NCBI RefSeq assembly: GCF_004827385.1
Contig: NZ_SRXN01000002.1
Span: forward strand, 1 to 64,000
Direction: 5' to 3'
Origin: Ensifer sp. MPMI2T
GTDB lineage: Bacteria > Pseudomonadota > Alphaproteobacteria > Rhizobiales > Rhizobiaceae
DNA: 64,000 nucleotides
Below, one piece after another: positions 44,295 through 55,115 of the stretch. A model generated the notes under the pieces. The model worked only from the letters and a program-made list of their open reading frames with translations, had not been told where the DNA came from and searched no databases. How positions within the stretch are numbered: the first letter of the stretch is position 1; the number at the start of each line of letters is the position of its first letter. A program made the translations under genes and the position numbers.

Positions 44295-45239
44295 TTGAAA
44301 CACTTCTTCCTGGCATCCATTCTCGCTGGCGCCCTGGCGCTTCCGGCATATGCCGCCGACTATACAATTATCGCACCGGCTAACCCCGGCGGCGGCTGGG
44401 ACCAGACAGCCCGTTCGCTGCAGACCGTCATGCAGCAGGAAGGCATTTCCGGCAATGTCCAGGTGCAGAACGTTCCCGGCGCCGGCGGCACCATTGGGCT
44501 TGCGCAGTTCGCCAGCCAGCAGAAGGGCAACCCGAACGCCCTCCTCGTCGGTGGCTACGTCATGGTAGGCGCCATCCTCACCAACAATTCGCCGGTGACC
44601 CTGAAAGACGTGACGCCGATCGCGCGGCTGACGGGTGAATACGAGGCGATCGTCGTCCCGGCCGCTTCCGAGATCAAGACGATCGGCGACCTCGTCGAGG
44701 CACTGAAGAAGGATCCGGGTGCCGTTTCCTGGGCCGGCGGTTCTGCCGGCGGCACGGACCACATCGCAGTCGGCCTGATCGCCAAGGCGGCAGGCGTCGA
44801 TCCGACGAAGATCAACTACATCGCCTATTCCGGCGGTGGCGAGGCGCTTGCTGCCATCCTCGGCAGCCAGGTGACAGCCGGCATTTCCGGCTACGGCGAA
44901 TTCGAATCGCAGGTCAAGGCCGGTACTCTTCGCCTGCTCGCCGTGTCGAGCGCCGAGCGTCTCCCAGGCATCGACGCCCCGACACTGAAGGAATCCGGTC
45001 TCGACGTCACCGTCCAGAACTGGCGCATGGTTGCGGCCGCCCCCGGCCTGACCGATGAACAGAAGGCCGCTGTTACCGCCGACATCGAAAAGCTCGCCAA
45101 GTCCGCAGGCTGGCAGGAAGTCTTGAAGACGAAGGGCTGGCAGGACACCTATCTCGCCGGCGACGCCTTCAACGAGCAGCTCGCGAAGGATGTTTCCGCA
45201 ACCGAAACCGTCCTCAAGGACATCGGACTGGTCAAATGA
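44295..45239 (+). CDS. tctC: tripartite tricarboxylate transporter binding protein TctC
   Basis: A 314-residue periplasmic receptor of the TTT family. The signal peptide [19 protein letters not shown] is followed by [20 protein letters not shown], the hallmark P-loop-like ligand motif of TctC. It also has [16 protein letters not shown] and [22 protein letters not shown]. The start is TTG at 44295 with GGAGG seven bases upstream. It binds citrate or a related carboxylate for TctBA. The stop overlaps the tctB ATG. Confidence 0.92.
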   Translation: MKHFFLASILAGALALPAYAADYTIIAPANPGGGWDQTARSLQTVMQQEGISGNVQVQNVPGAGGTIGLAQFASQQKGNPNALLVGGYVMVGAILTNNSPVTLKDVTPIARLTGEYEAIVVPAASEIKTIGDLVEALKKDPGAVSWAGGSAGGTDHIAVGLIAKAAGVDPTKINYIAYSGGGEALAAILGSQVTAGISGYGEFESQVKAGTLRLLAVSSAERLPGIDAPTLKESGLDVTVQNWRMVAAAPGLTDEQKAAVTADIEKLAKSAGWQEVLKTKGWQDTYLAGDAFNEQLAKDVSATETVLKDIGLVK

Positions 45240-45730
45240 ACAGGGGAAATCACCCTTCCGTCGAAACGCGCCGCCCTGACAGGGCGGCGCTCATCATCGC
45301 CGTCGTTCTGGCGCTTATCGCCGGCCTGATTTTCTGGGATGTTTCGCGCCTGACCGGGCTCGCTGGCTATTCACAGATCGGCCCGACGACGGTCCCTTAC
45401 GTGATCGCCTGCTGTCTCCTCGGGCTCGCCGTCTGGACCGCCATCGAAGCGGTGAGAGGCGACTTCGGTCACGAGCGAGAGCACCAGGAGTTCGGCCCCG
45501 TATTCTGGATCGTCGGTGGCCTCGCCGCCCAGATGCTTCTGCTCAACGCGCTCGGCTTTTCGATCGCAACCGGCATTCTCTTTGCCATGACGGCGCGCGG
45601 CTTCGGCAAGCGCATGCTCTGGCTCACCGTGCCGGTCGGCATCGTCTTCAGCTTCGTCGTCTGGCTGATCTTCGCCAAGCTCCTGCAATTGTCGTTGCCC
45701 GCAGGGCCGCTTGAACGCCTGTTCTTCTGA
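45236..45730 (+). CDS. tctB: tripartite tricarboxylate transporter small subunit TctB
   Basis: A 164-residue membrane protein with four hydrophobic helices (about 18-36, 52-72, 88-110 and 125-150), as expected for TctB. The ATG overlaps the tctC stop (ATGA), giving translational coupling. It partners TctA in the inner membrane. The sequence is poorly conserved, so context and topology carry the call. Confidence 0.88.
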   Translation: MNRGNHPSVETRRPDRAALIIAVVLALIAGLIFWDVSRLTGLAGYSQIGPTTVPYVIACCLLGLAVWTAIEAVRGDFGHEREHQEFGPVFWIVGGLAAQMLLLNALGFSIATGILFAMTARGFGKRMLWLTVPVGIVFSFVVWLIFAKLLQLSLPAGPLERLFF

Positions 45731-45741
45731 GGGGGCCGACC

Positions 45742-47259
<1,518 letters not shown>

Positions 47260-47478
47260 CCCTTTCGCCTCCCAAGGCGATTCAAGGAGCGGGAAGAGGG
47301 AGGGGCAGCCCTCTTTCCGCTCCAATTTTCTTCCTCCCGCCAAGCTTTAAGGCCGCTCGTCTGATCGCCCGCGGGCTTGCTTGCGCTGCATGGCTGGCGT
47401 GAGCTTTTGTGCATTGCAAAAACACCCGCTCGGACCCATCTTTTGCTTGTCAAATAGAAAACGAAAGCGAGCAAAGAG

Positions 47479-47649
47479 ATGACTGCCACCAGCAAGAACC
47501 GTATGGGTTTCATTGGCCGCGCCTTCGCCGTTCTTGGTGCCGCGAACGCTGCCGCCGCTGCTGTCGAAGGCCACCGCCGCCCGAACGCGCGCGACCTGCG
47601 CACCCTCGGTATCGACCCGGCAACCTTTCCGGATATGCGCCGCGGCTAA
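47479..47649 (+). CDS. small conserved-looking protein (56 aa)
   Basis: A 56-residue product beginning MTATSKNRMGFIGRAFAVLGAANAAAAAVE, then a basic, structured tail RDLRTLGIDPATFPDMRRG. The Ala-rich first half and RDLRxLGI ending resemble short DUF1127-like rhizobial proteins, but I cannot name the family. The ribosome site is weak (AAAGAG). Strong GC bias at third codon positions supports coding. It stands alone between tctA and the HAD gene. Confidence 0.55.
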   Translation: MTATSKNRMGFIGRAFAVLGAANAAAAAVEGHRRPNARDLRTLGIDPATFPDMRRG

Positions 47650-47917
47650 TGACGCGGCGACGCCAAGACCTTGGCTATCCAGCCGACTGCTGGGTAACCG
47701 GCCGACTGCCGTTCGATCGTTGAGCGGCCCTTCCCAAGGCGCCGCTTGCGTCAGTTTCTCGGGAAACTGCCCTCGCTACAGCGTGGGATAAATCCAGCAG
47801 ACCGTCGACCACAGCAATGGTCGTCACCTACCGCAGGCCCGCAGCGCGGCCCAGCGCCGGCGCCATGACATCAACCTGAGAACTTGACCCGCCACGCCTC
47901 CGTGTCATCCTGCCACG

Positions 47918-48691
47918 ATGATCAGCGGTGTGCTCCTGGATCTTGCCGGCGTCATCTATGACGGCGATGTGGTCGTGCCTGGCGCAACGGAGGCGGTTCT
48001 TCGCCTGCGTGACGCCGGCCTCCCCATCCGCTTCGTCAGCAACACCACCCGCTCGACCAAACCAGCCGTTCTTGACCGGCTTGCCAGGCTGGGCCTTTCT
48101 GTGGCGCCCGACGAAGTCTTCACGCCGGCTGAGGTGGCGCGCCAATGGCTTGCCGAACATGGCCGATCGCCGCATCTGCTCGTCCATCCCAATCTCGTGG
48201 AGGAATTCGACGATCTGTCACGCGGTCTGCCGAAGGCCGTCGTTGTCGGTGATGCGGGTGAGGCTTTCGATTACCGGACGCTCAACGCGGCCTTTCGTGA
48301 ATTGATTGCCGGCGCGGAATTACTGGCACTCGCCTCAAACCGGACTTTCAAGGATTCCGATGGAAAGCTCAGCCTCGATGCCGGCGCCTTCGTAACAGGA
48401 CTGGAATTCGCCAGCCAGAAGAGCGCGATCGTGCTCGGGAAACCGTCGCAGCCCTTCTTCCGGTCTGCCCTCGCGACGATGCGTTGTCCCAACGCCCAAG
48501 CCGTCATGGTCGGTGACGACGCCGAAACCGACGTGGCGGGCGCGCTGGAGGCAGGTCTGGCACACGCGCTGCTGGTGCGCACCGGCAAGTACCGCGAAGG
48601 CGACGAGACGCGTTTCGAACCAGTACCGACTGCAACCGTTCGCGATATTTCCGAAGCGGTCGATTGGATCATCGACGCAAGAAAGCGGTAA
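47918..48691 (+). CDS. HAD-IIA family hydrolase
   Basis: A 257-residue phosphatase. Motif I is LLDLAGVIYDGD (nucleophile and acid Asp replaced in part: DLAGV rather than DxDGV), motif II is VSNTTRSTK, motif III Lys is in VLGKPSQPFF and motif IV is MVGDDAETDVAGALEAG. The C2 cap insertion places it with NagD/LHPP-like enzymes. The first motif reads D-L-A-G, so the general acid Asp two residues after the nucleophile is Ala here. Activity may be altered. The gene is convergent with glnII. Confidence 0.83.
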   Translation: MISGVLLDLAGVIYDGDVVVPGATEAVLRLRDAGLPIRFVSNTTRSTKPAVLDRLARLGLSVAPDEVFTPAEVARQWLAEHGRSPHLLVHPNLVEEFDDLSRGLPKAVVVGDAGEAFDYRTLNAAFRELIAGAELLALASNRTFKDSDGKLSLDAGAFVTGLEFASQKSAIVLGKPSQPFFRSALATMRCPNAQAVMVGDDAETDVAGALEAGLAHALLVRTGKYREGDETRFEPVPTATVRDISEAVDWIIDARKR

Positions 48692-48778
48692 GGCGGATAT
48701 CGGAGCCGCTGGCGGTGGCGACAGCCATCAGCGTCGGCGAATTCCTGGCGAGGATCACGCCGGTCAGGAAAAGAAACA

Positions 48779-48804
48779 CGGCGCCGACATTCGCGTCGGC
48801 GCCG
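48779..48804 (-). terminator. rho-independent terminator of glnII
   Basis: CGGCGCCGAC and GTCGGCGCCG form a perfect 10-bp stem with a 6-base loop. Read on the minus strand it is followed by TGTTTCTTTT, just after the glnII stop. Confidence 0.82.
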
Positions 48805-48814
48805 CGGGGAGTGT

Positions 48815-49855
48815 TTATGCGACTTTCGCGACGCTGCCTTCGGTCGGAACGGTCGAGATGGTCTTCAGCACCTGCGAAGCGATCTGGTAGGGGCAGCCCT
48901 GCGAGTTCGGGCGGCGATCTTCGAGGTATCCCTTGTAGCCGTTGTTGACGAAGCTGTGCGGCACGCGGATCGATGCACCGCGGTCGGCAACGCCATAGCT
49001 GAACTTGTTCCACGGTGCCGTCTCATGCTTGCCGGTCAGGCGCATGTGGTTGTCCGGGCCGTAAACGGCGATGTGCTCGTGCAGGTTCTTCTCGAAGGCA
49101 GCCATCAGCGCCTCGAAATAGTCCTTGCCGCCGACTTCGCGCATGTAGGCGGTCGAGAAGTTGCAGTGCATGCCCGAGCCGTTCCAGTCGGTGTCGCCGA
49201 GCGGCTTGCAGTGCCATTCGATGTCGATGCCGTACTTTTCCGTCAGGCGCTGCAGCAGGTAGCGAGCCAGCCAGACTTCGTCGGCGGCCTTCTTGGAGCC
49301 CTTGCCGAAGATCTGGAATTCCCACTGGCCCTTGGCCACTTCGGCATTGATGCCTTCATGGTTGATACCGGCGGCCAGGCAGATGTCGAGATGCTCTTCG
49401 ACGATCTGGCGTGCGATGTCGCCGACATTCTTGTAGCCGACGCCGGTGTAGTACGGGCCCTGCGGCGCCGGGTAGCCATGCTCCGGGAAGCCGAGCGGAC
49501 GGCCGTCCTTGTAGAAGAAATATTCCTGCTCGAAACCGAACCAGGCGCCCTCGTCGTCGAGGATCGTCGCGCGGCTGTTCGACGGATGCGGGGTCTTTCC
49601 GTCCGGCATCATGACTTCGCACATGACCAGTACGCCGTTGGTGCGAACCGGGTCCGGATAGACCGCGACCGGTTTCAGCACGCAGTCGGAGCTGCGGCCC
49701 TCGGCCTGCATTGTCGAGCTACCATCAAAACCCCAGAGCGGGAGCTGCTCGAGCGTCGGGAATGCATCGAATTCCTTGATCTGCGTCTTTCCGCGCAGGT
49801 TCGGGACCGGGGTGTAGCCGTCGAGCCAGATATACTCGAGCTTATACTTTGTCAT
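48815..49855 (-). CDS. glnII: glutamine synthetase II (eukaryotic type)
   Basis: A 346-residue GSII, which condenses ammonia and glutamate using ATP as an octamer-type cytoplasmic enzyme. It is much shorter than the 470-residue GSI. Diagnostic segments are KLEYIWLDGYTPVPNLRGKT, WGFDGSSTMQAEG, FGFEQEYFF, GINAEVAKGQWEFQI, WNGSGMHCNFST and ASIRVPHSFVNNGYKGYLEDRRP. ATG at 49855 (MTKYKLEY); the frame upstream is not conserved. A -24/-12 promoter about 100 bases upstream matches the sigma-54/NtrC control known for rhizobial glnII. A gstI-like gene is divergent. Confidence 0.96.
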   Translation of the reverse strand: MTKYKLEYIWLDGYTPVPNLRGKTQIKEFDAFPTLEQLPLWGFDGSSTMQAEGRSSDCVLKPVAVYPDPVRTNGVLVMCEVMMPDGKTPHPSNSRATILDDEGAWFGFEQEYFFYKDGRPLGFPEHGYPAPQGPYYTGVGYKNVGDIARQIVEEHLDICLAAGINHEGINAEVAKGQWEFQIFGKGSKKAADEVWLARYLLQRLTEKYGIDIEWHCKPLGDTDWNGSGMHCNFSTAYMREVGGKDYFEALMAAFEKNLHEHIAVYGPDNHMRLTGKHETAPWNKFSYGVADRGASIRVPHSFVNNGYKGYLEDRRPNSQGCPYQIASQVLKTISTVPTEGSVAKVA

Positions 49856-49954
49856 TGCGAATCTCTCATAACGTGGTGTTGCGAGGTTTGAGCAAATCCT
49901 AACGGACCGACACGATTGCGAAGCGCCGACCGCCAAGGGATCCGGATCTGCCCA

Positions 49955-49970
49955 AGCATTTTGCGTGCCA
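49955..49970 (-). promoter_or_regulatory. sigma-54 (-24/-12) promoter of glnII
   Basis: On the minus strand TGGCACGCAAAATGCT matches TGGCAC-N5-TTGC, with one mismatch in the -12 box and correct GG-GC spacing. It leaves a leader of about 100 bases before glnII, in line with translational control by GstI. Confidence 0.72.
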
Positions 49971-50358
49971 GTTCGGTCGTACCACTCGCCGACAGTTAAA
50001 GAATCGATTGGCCGCCGGATCCCTGATCCGTGCGCGGAACCAACCGCCCGCCGCTCGTACCATTGGACCGCTGTAATAGAGTCAAACGGTTAGTCGATTA
50101 CGGTTCAGGCAACGCCTCGCATTAGTCGCCCCTGCTGCCGCGTCAAACCGATGCCATCAAACGGCACGCTCTGCGAACACAGATCATATGCGATGGGAGC
50201 AGAAACGCCGACGACGGCGGCTAAATTTTCATCGCGCGAAAGCGCGTGCCCACAAATACGGCACGCAATTGATTGAGTTTTCATCATTTCGCGCAAACCA
50301 TGTGCAAACCGGATGCGATGCGCTATGCTCCCTCACGGAACTCAAGGGAGACCAGACG
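49971..50358. other. glnII-gstI divergent intergenic region
   Basis: Nearly 390 bases without a gene. It contains a perfect 7-bp inverted repeat, GCGTGCC (50244-50250) and GGCACGC (50260-50266), about 90 bases before the gstI-like start. This may be a regulatory site. I could not find a convincing NtrC site or a second -24/-12 promoter. Confidence 0.4.
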
Positions 50359-50565
50359 ATGGCCGAGAGTTTATACCGCAGGTCGGCGACGATTTATCCA
50401 TTCCCCGCGAAACCCTTCAGAAGAATGGAGAATCGCCGGGACGAGAAGCCGGAACTCGACGCGCAAGACATTTGCGCCGCTGCCATAGACGGTTGCTGGT
50501 ACCACGAAGAGGCCGTTCGCGCGGAAGCCAAAGAGCATCCAGGCATTCCGGGCAAGCTGAATTAG
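50359..50565 (+). CDS. gstI: GstI-like small protein (DUF2735)
   Basis: A 68-residue protein. The N-terminal SATIYPFPAKPF and C-terminal CWYHEEAVRAEAKEHP fit the DUF2735 pattern (SATIYQFP ... WYHEAAI). It is divergent from glnII, as is GstI of Rhizobium leguminosarum, a 63-residue inhibitor of glnII translation. AAGGGAG precedes the ATG at workable spacing. Divergence, size and motifs make a GstI role likely, but the link between DUF2735 and GstI is from memory. Confidence 0.65.
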   Translation: MAESLYRRSATIYPFPAKPFRRMENRRDEKPELDAQDICAAAIDGCWYHEEAVRAEAKEHPGIPGKLN

Positions 50566-50636
50566 CTCGAAGCGCGCCGCCTGTTTTTTAATCCTCTGCA
50601 TGAATCTCGAGCGGCGCCTGCTTGTCGATGACCCAA

Positions 50637-51515
50637 CTATCCTTTGACGGCACCCGACGTCAGGCCAGCGACGATCTTGCGTTGGAAAATCAGCACCAGC
50701 ACCAACAGCGGTAACGTGACGGTCACCGACGCGGCCATGATCTGGCCGAACGGATATTCGTAGCGGCTGCTGCCGGTGAGCAGGCCGATCGCAACCGGCA
50801 CAGTCCGGTTCTCGTCGGTCAGAATGAAGGTGAGTGCGAAGAGGAATTCGTTCCACGCCAGAATGAACGACAGCAGCCCGGTGCTGGCGATCGCCGGTCC
50901 CATCAGCGGCAGCAGCACATGGGTCAGGACCCGCAGCCGCGAACAACCGTCGATGAGCGCCGCCTCCTCCAGTTCGGTCGGCAGATCGCGAATGAAGCTC
51001 GTCAGGATCCAGGTGGTGAACGGCAGTGTGAGGATGAGATAGGAAACGATGAGCGCCGACGGGCGGTTATAGAGCCGCAGCCAGCCGATCACTTCGAACA
51101 TTCCCGAGAGCACGACCACCTGCGGGAAAATCGAGATCATCAGGACTGCGATCAAAATGATCCGGCCCGGCGAAAATTGCAGGCGCCCGAGCGCATAGGC
51201 CGCGAGAATACCGATCACCAGCGAGATCATCGTGCTCGCAAAAGCGACAAGGCCGGAATTCACCAGCGCGCCCATGAAGACCGGGTTGTGGAACAGCTGC
51301 CAGTAGTTGCCGAAGTCCAGCGATGGCAGGAGACTGAACTGATAGAGCGCCTGGCCGGATTTGGTCGACGATACGATCGCCCAATAATACGGGAAAAGCA
51401 TGTAGACGAGCACGGCCGTCACGCTGACATAGAGACCGAAAGTTCTGACGCGCCGGATCGTGCGATAGGTGCTGTTGGAATAGCGTTTTGCAGGGGCAGT
51501 TGTCGTTATTGCCAT
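50637..51515 (-). CDS. CUT1 sugar ABC transporter permease (MalG type)
   Basis: A 292-residue inner-membrane permease. TM1 is near 28-48 (YVSVTAVLVYMLFPYYW) and the coupling loop near 190 is ELEEAALIDGCSRLRVLTHVLLPLMGP. The start MAITTTAPAKRYS lies five bases after the stop of the MalF-type gene, with GGGGTG upstream. It is the last gene of the GH4-PfkB-ABC minus-strand operon and imports the glycoside processed by those enzymes. Confidence 0.88.
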   Translation of the reverse strand: MAITTTAPAKRYSNSTYRTIRRVRTFGLYVSVTAVLVYMLFPYYWAIVSSTKSGQALYQFSLLPSLDFGNYWQLFHNPVFMGALVNSGLVAFASTMISLVIGILAAYALGRLQFSPGRIILIAVLMISIFPQVVVLSGMFEVIGWLRLYNRPSALIVSYLILTLPFTTWILTSFIRDLPTELEEAALIDGCSRLRVLTHVLLPLMGPAIASTGLLSFILAWNEFLFALTFILTDENRTVPVAIGLLTGSSRYEYPFGQIMAASVTVTLPLLVLVLIFQRKIVAGLTSGAVKG

Positions 51516-51520
51516 TTTCG

Positions 51521-52414
51521 TCACCCCGTCGTGCGATCGAGGCGCAGGACGCCAACAATAACGATCGCGATCAGCCCGATGATCATGAACACCCAGGTCG
51601 AGGCCGCCGAGCCGAGGCCGAGGTCCTGGAAGCTGATCAACTGGTCGCGCGCATAGATCGACATCGTCATGGTGTTTTCGTTGTTGGCCGCGAGCACATA
51701 GCTCAGGTCGAACATCCTGAGCGCATCGAGGGTGCGAAACAGCATCGCAACGCCGATCGCCGGTGTGGCGAGCGGCAGCGTTATCGACCAGAAGCGCTTC
51801 CAGTGCGGCACGCCGGAGACCTCGGCGGCCTCGTAGATCTCCTCCGGGATCAACTGGAGCCCTGCGAGAATGAGCAGCACCATGAACGGCGTCGTCACCC
51901 AGACATCGATGAAGATCACGGTATGGAGGATGAGGGATGGTTCGGCGGTCCAGGCGATGCCCTTCTCGACAAGCCCCAGCGTCACCAGGAGCTTGTTGAC
52001 GAGACCGAACTGATCGTTGAGCATCCATTCCCATATCCGGGTGGAGACGACCATCGGCATGGCCCAGGGCACGAGAATGGCCGCCCTGACAATGCCGCGG
52101 CCGACGAAAGCCCGGTGCAGCAACAGCGCGATCGCCAGCCCCAGAAGCGTCTCCGCGCCGACGGATATGACGGTGAAGAACAGCGTGTTTTTGACCGCGC
52201 GCCAGAACACTGGATCTTCGGCGACGGCTATGAAATTGTCGATCCCGACAAAGCCGTAATTCGCCGGCGCATCGAGAAAGGCGTCGGTGAAGGAAAAGAA
52301 GATGCTGCGCGCGAGCGGCCAGATCGCGACGCCGACAAGCGCGATTATCAGCGGCAGCAGAAACAGCCACGCCGTGCGGTTCTGCTGCCTTTGCATCTTC
52401 TCGGCCGCGCTCAC
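51521..52414 (-). CDS. CUT1 sugar ABC transporter permease (MalF type)
   Basis: A 297-residue permease. TM1 is at about 16-36 (LFLLPLIIALVGVAIWPLARS) and the coupling loop is EEIYEAAEVSGVPHWKRFWSITLPLATP; Ser replaces the usual Asp before Gly. The GTG start overlaps the ATPase stop codon (GTGA), so translation is coupled. It partners the MalG-type protein downstream. Confidence 0.88.
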   Translation of the reverse strand: MSAAEKMQRQQNRTAWLFLLPLIIALVGVAIWPLARSIFFSFTDAFLDAPANYGFVGIDNFIAVAEDPVFWRAVKNTLFFTVISVGAETLLGLAIALLLHRAFVGRGIVRAAILVPWAMPMVVSTRIWEWMLNDQFGLVNKLLVTLGLVEKGIAWTAEPSLILHTVIFIDVWVTTPFMVLLILAGLQLIPEEIYEAAEVSGVPHWKRFWSITLPLATPAIGVAMLFRTLDALRMFDLSYVLAANNENTMTMSIYARDQLISFQDLGLGSAASTWVFMIIGLIAIVIVGVLRLDRTTG

Positions 52415-53520
52415 AGCGAAGCTCCCAATGCCAAGTGCAAGGCGCCGCCGTGATCGATCCGTCGCCCGTCGTCGCCAAAGAGATAGAGGCTTACAGGCTG
52501 CCAGCTGAGGCCGACTACCTCGCCCTCTGCGAATGCCAGCGGGCTTCCAGTCGAGCGCACCGTCCAGACTAGCGTTTCGCTGAGCCGCACATAGCAGACA
52601 TATTCGTAACCGAGGTCCTCCATGCGCTCGAACGTTCCGCGGATCGCGCCCTTGGTCTCGGCGCTGACCAGCTTGAGGGCTTCGGGCCTGAGGCCGATCT
52701 CAACGGGAGCGTCCGCTCCAGCGAGTTCGGCGGAATGACAAAAGCCGCCGACGCCCCGGAGCACGCTGCCCGATGAGGCGGCGCGGTCGAGCGGCGCGAA
52801 GTTCATCCGCGGACTGCCGAGAAAACCGGCGACGAACCTGTTGGCCGGCCGGTCATAAAGCTCTCTTGGCCGACCAACCTGTTCAATGCGCCCCTGATTG
52901 AGAATGACGATCCGATCGGCGAGCGTCATCGCCTCCGTCTGATCATGGGTCACATAAATCATCGTCGTCTTGACGTCGGCATGCAGCTTGGCGATCTCGA
53001 AGCGCATCTCCATGCGCAAATCGGCGTCGAGATTGGACAGCGGTTCGTCGAAGAGGAAAACCTCGGGCTCACCGACAAGCGCGCGGCCGATCGCCACGCG
53101 CTGCCGTTGCCCGCCGGAAAGCTGGCGCGGGCGCCGGTCGAGCAGATGGCTGATTTTCAGCATCTCCGCAACCTTGGTGACGCGACGGCGAATTTCGTCC
53201 CTGCCGAGGCGCGCGGTTTCGAGCGCGAAGCTGATGTTGCGCGACACGTTCATATGCGGATAAAGCGCGTAGGACTGGAAGACGAAGGCGAGCCCGCGCT
53301 TCGATGCCGGCACTTCGGTCACCTGCTCGCCACCGATGAAGACGTCACCCTCGGAAACCGGAACAAGCCCGGCGATGACGCGCAGGAGCGTCGACTTCCC
53401 GCAACCCGACGGGCCGACGAACACCATGAACTCGCCGTCCTCGATTTCCAGATCGATCGATCGGATGACATCGTAGGCGCCAAAACTCTTGCTGACGTTT
53501 TTCAAGGTGACTGAAGCCAT
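52411..53520 (-). CDS. CUT1 sugar ABC transporter ATPase
   Basis: A 369-residue MalK-like ATPase with Walker [11 protein letters not shown]-loop [12 protein letters not shown], signature [14 protein letters not shown], Walker [14 protein letters not shown] and THD H-loop. A C-terminal TOBE domain starts at about 240. The start [14 protein letters not shown] is chosen for its position in the family; ribosome site AAGGACAG. A roughly 300-base gap with a hairpin separates it from the binding-protein gene, so it may have lower expression than that gene. Confidence 0.9.
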   Translation of the reverse strand: MASVTLKNVSKSFGAYDVIRSIDLEIEDGEFMVFVGPSGCGKSTLLRVIAGLVPVSEGDVFIGGEQVTEVPASKRGLAFVFQSYALYPHMNVSRNISFALETARLGRDEIRRRVTKVAEMLKISHLLDRRPRQLSGGQRQRVAIGRALVGEPEVFLFDEPLSNLDADLRMEMRFEIAKLHADVKTTMIYVTHDQTEAMTLADRIVILNQGRIEQVGRPRELYDRPANRFVAGFLGSPRMNFAPLDRAASSGSVLRGVGGFCHSAELAGADAPVEIGLRPEALKLVSAETKGAIRGTFERMEDLGYEYVCYVRLSETLVWTVRSTGSPLAFAEGEVVGLSWQPVSLYLFGDDGRRIDHGGALHLALGASL

Positions 53521-53778
53521 TACGCTGTCCTTCAAAGGCCCGCCGCGGCGCGGTCTGCCAGGATTTCTCTGTCGCTGCATTCGAGCACGATGGTCGCAGG
53601 CCAGTCGGCGTCAAAGTTGGCCGCTGTCATTATGTGCCTCAGCGCCTCCTGCTTACCGCCGCATAGAGCAGTCAATGCCTGCGAGGATCGGCAACATAGG
53701 AACCGATCTCCTCGGGTCCGTTGCAGACAATCGGCTTCGCCATCAGGAGCTCGTCGCGTCGAACTGCACATTGCGAAA

Positions 53779-53809
53779 GGCACCTCCGAAGGATCTCCTC
53801 GGAGGTGCC
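53779..53809 (-). terminator. strong hairpin after the binding-protein gene
   Basis: GGCACCTCCGA and TCGGAGGTGCC form a perfect 11-bp stem with a 9-base loop eight bases after the binding-protein stop. Only TTT follows, so it is a partial terminator or attenuator. The rest of 53521-53778 shows no convincing gene. Confidence 0.6.
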
Positions 53810-53816
53810 GCCTTGA

Positions 53817-55082
53817 TCACTCGCCGGCTTTCACGTCGCGCTGCAGGCGTCGTTCGAGATCGGCGAGTTCCTTGGCGACATCGTCCTTGCCGGAGATGAT
53901 GTCATGAACGGCTCGGTAGAACGTGCGGGAAATCCGGTTGTAGTTCTTGCCGGTCGCTGCGGACGGACGTGCGACCGACTCCTCGAAGGCCGTCTTCGCC
54001 ATGCCGAGGAAGGGAATCTTCGCCAGTACGTCGGCGTCTTCGTAAAGCGCCGCGACAGTCGGGTTGTAGCCGCCTTCGATGGCGCGCATCTTCTGGTCCT
54101 CGAAGCCGACCATGTAGCGCAGCAGGTCCGCCGCAAGCTCCTGCTTCTCAGAATATTTGGAGACCCCGAGATAGGCCGTGCCGAGCGTTCCGCTCGACTT
54201 CTGACCCTCGGCGCCGAGCGGCAGGGCGGAGACACCGACCTTTCCGACGAGCTTGCCGCCTTCCGCCTGCGACGTGCCCCAGACATAGGGCCAGTTGCGG
54301 TGGAACACGGCATTGCCGCTTTCGAAGAGGGCGCGCGAATTTTCCTCATCGTAGTTGAGGACGCCCTCGGGCGAGATCGTGCCGATCCAGCCGCGCGCAC
54401 GGGTCAGCGCCGCCTCCGTCACGGGGCTGTTGATGGTGACCTCGCCGTCGTCAGCAATGATCGTTCCGCCACCGGCCGAGGCGATCCATTCGAGTGCGTC
54501 GCAGGTCAGGCCCTCGTAGCTGCGGCCCTGCCAGGCATAGCCCCACATATCCGGGTTTCCGGCCTTGCGCTCCGCGTCCTGAATCTCCTTCGCGGTCGCG
54601 GTCATTTCATCCCAGGTCTTCGGCGGCTCTTTGCCGTATTTCTCAAGCAGGTCCTTGCGATAGAACATCAGCCCGGTGTCGATATAGAAGGGCATCGCCA
54701 GAAGCTTGCCGTCGAGGCGCGCGGCATCCGTCGCCGACGCAAAATGCGCCTTCACCTCGTCCTCCGGGATCATCGACGTGACATCGAGCAGATGATCCTT
54801 GAACATGCCGAGCCAGATGACATCGATATAGAGTACATCGATGTCCGACGATTGAGCAGCGAAGAGCTGCTGGTAGATCGGGATCGCATCGTCGAGGTTC
54901 TGCGGCATCCGGTTGAGCTTCACCTCGTTGCCGGTCTTTTCCGACCACTCGGCGACGGCCTTTTCACACAATTCGTAATCGGTCGCGGAGCAGAACATCC
55001 AGACCGTCTCGGCCTTTGCCGGAAGCGCCGACGCGATGGCCACCACAGCCATGCCTGCGAGCATTTTCAGTTTGTGTTTCAT
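53817..55082 (-). CDS. sugar ABC transporter substrate-binding protein (trehalose/maltose-type)
   Basis: A 421-residue family 1 binding protein. The signal peptide KLKMLAGMAVVAIASALPAKA is followed by ETVWMFCSATDYELCEKAVAEWSEKTG. Family segments are YQQLFAAQSSDIDVLYIDVIWLG, PFYIDTGLMFYRKDLLEKYG and FHRNWPYVWGTSQ. These resemble rhizobial ThuE/AglE-like alpha-glucoside binders. GAGGGAACGAC precedes the ATG. It feeds the CUT1 permeases downstream. The substrate is probably a disaccharide or glycoside cleaved by the GH4 enzyme upstream. Confidence 0.87.
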   Translation of the reverse strand: MKHKLKMLAGMAVVAIASALPAKAETVWMFCSATDYELCEKAVAEWSEKTGNEVKLNRMPQNLDDAIPIYQQLFAAQSSDIDVLYIDVIWLGMFKDHLLDVTSMIPEDEVKAHFASATDAARLDGKLLAMPFYIDTGLMFYRKDLLEKYGKEPPKTWDEMTATAKEIQDAERKAGNPDMWGYAWQGRSYEGLTCDALEWIASAGGGTIIADDGEVTINSPVTEAALTRARGWIGTISPEGVLNYDEENSRALFESGNAVFHRNWPYVWGTSQAEGGKLVGKVGVSALPLGAEGQKSSGTLGTAYLGVSKYSEKQELAADLLRYMVGFEDQKMRAIEGGYNPTVAALYEDADVLAKIPFLGMAKTAFEESVARPSAATGKNYNRISRTFYRAVHDIISGKDDVAKELADLERRLQRDVKAGE

Positions 55083-55115
55083 GTCGTTCCCTCATTCGTT
55101 CTCTTGTGAACGTCG

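Noticed and set aside
50230-50345. Possible second -24/-12 promoter for the gstI-like gene
   Set aside because: GGCACG occurs, but no GC dinucleotide falls at the required spacing on either strand.
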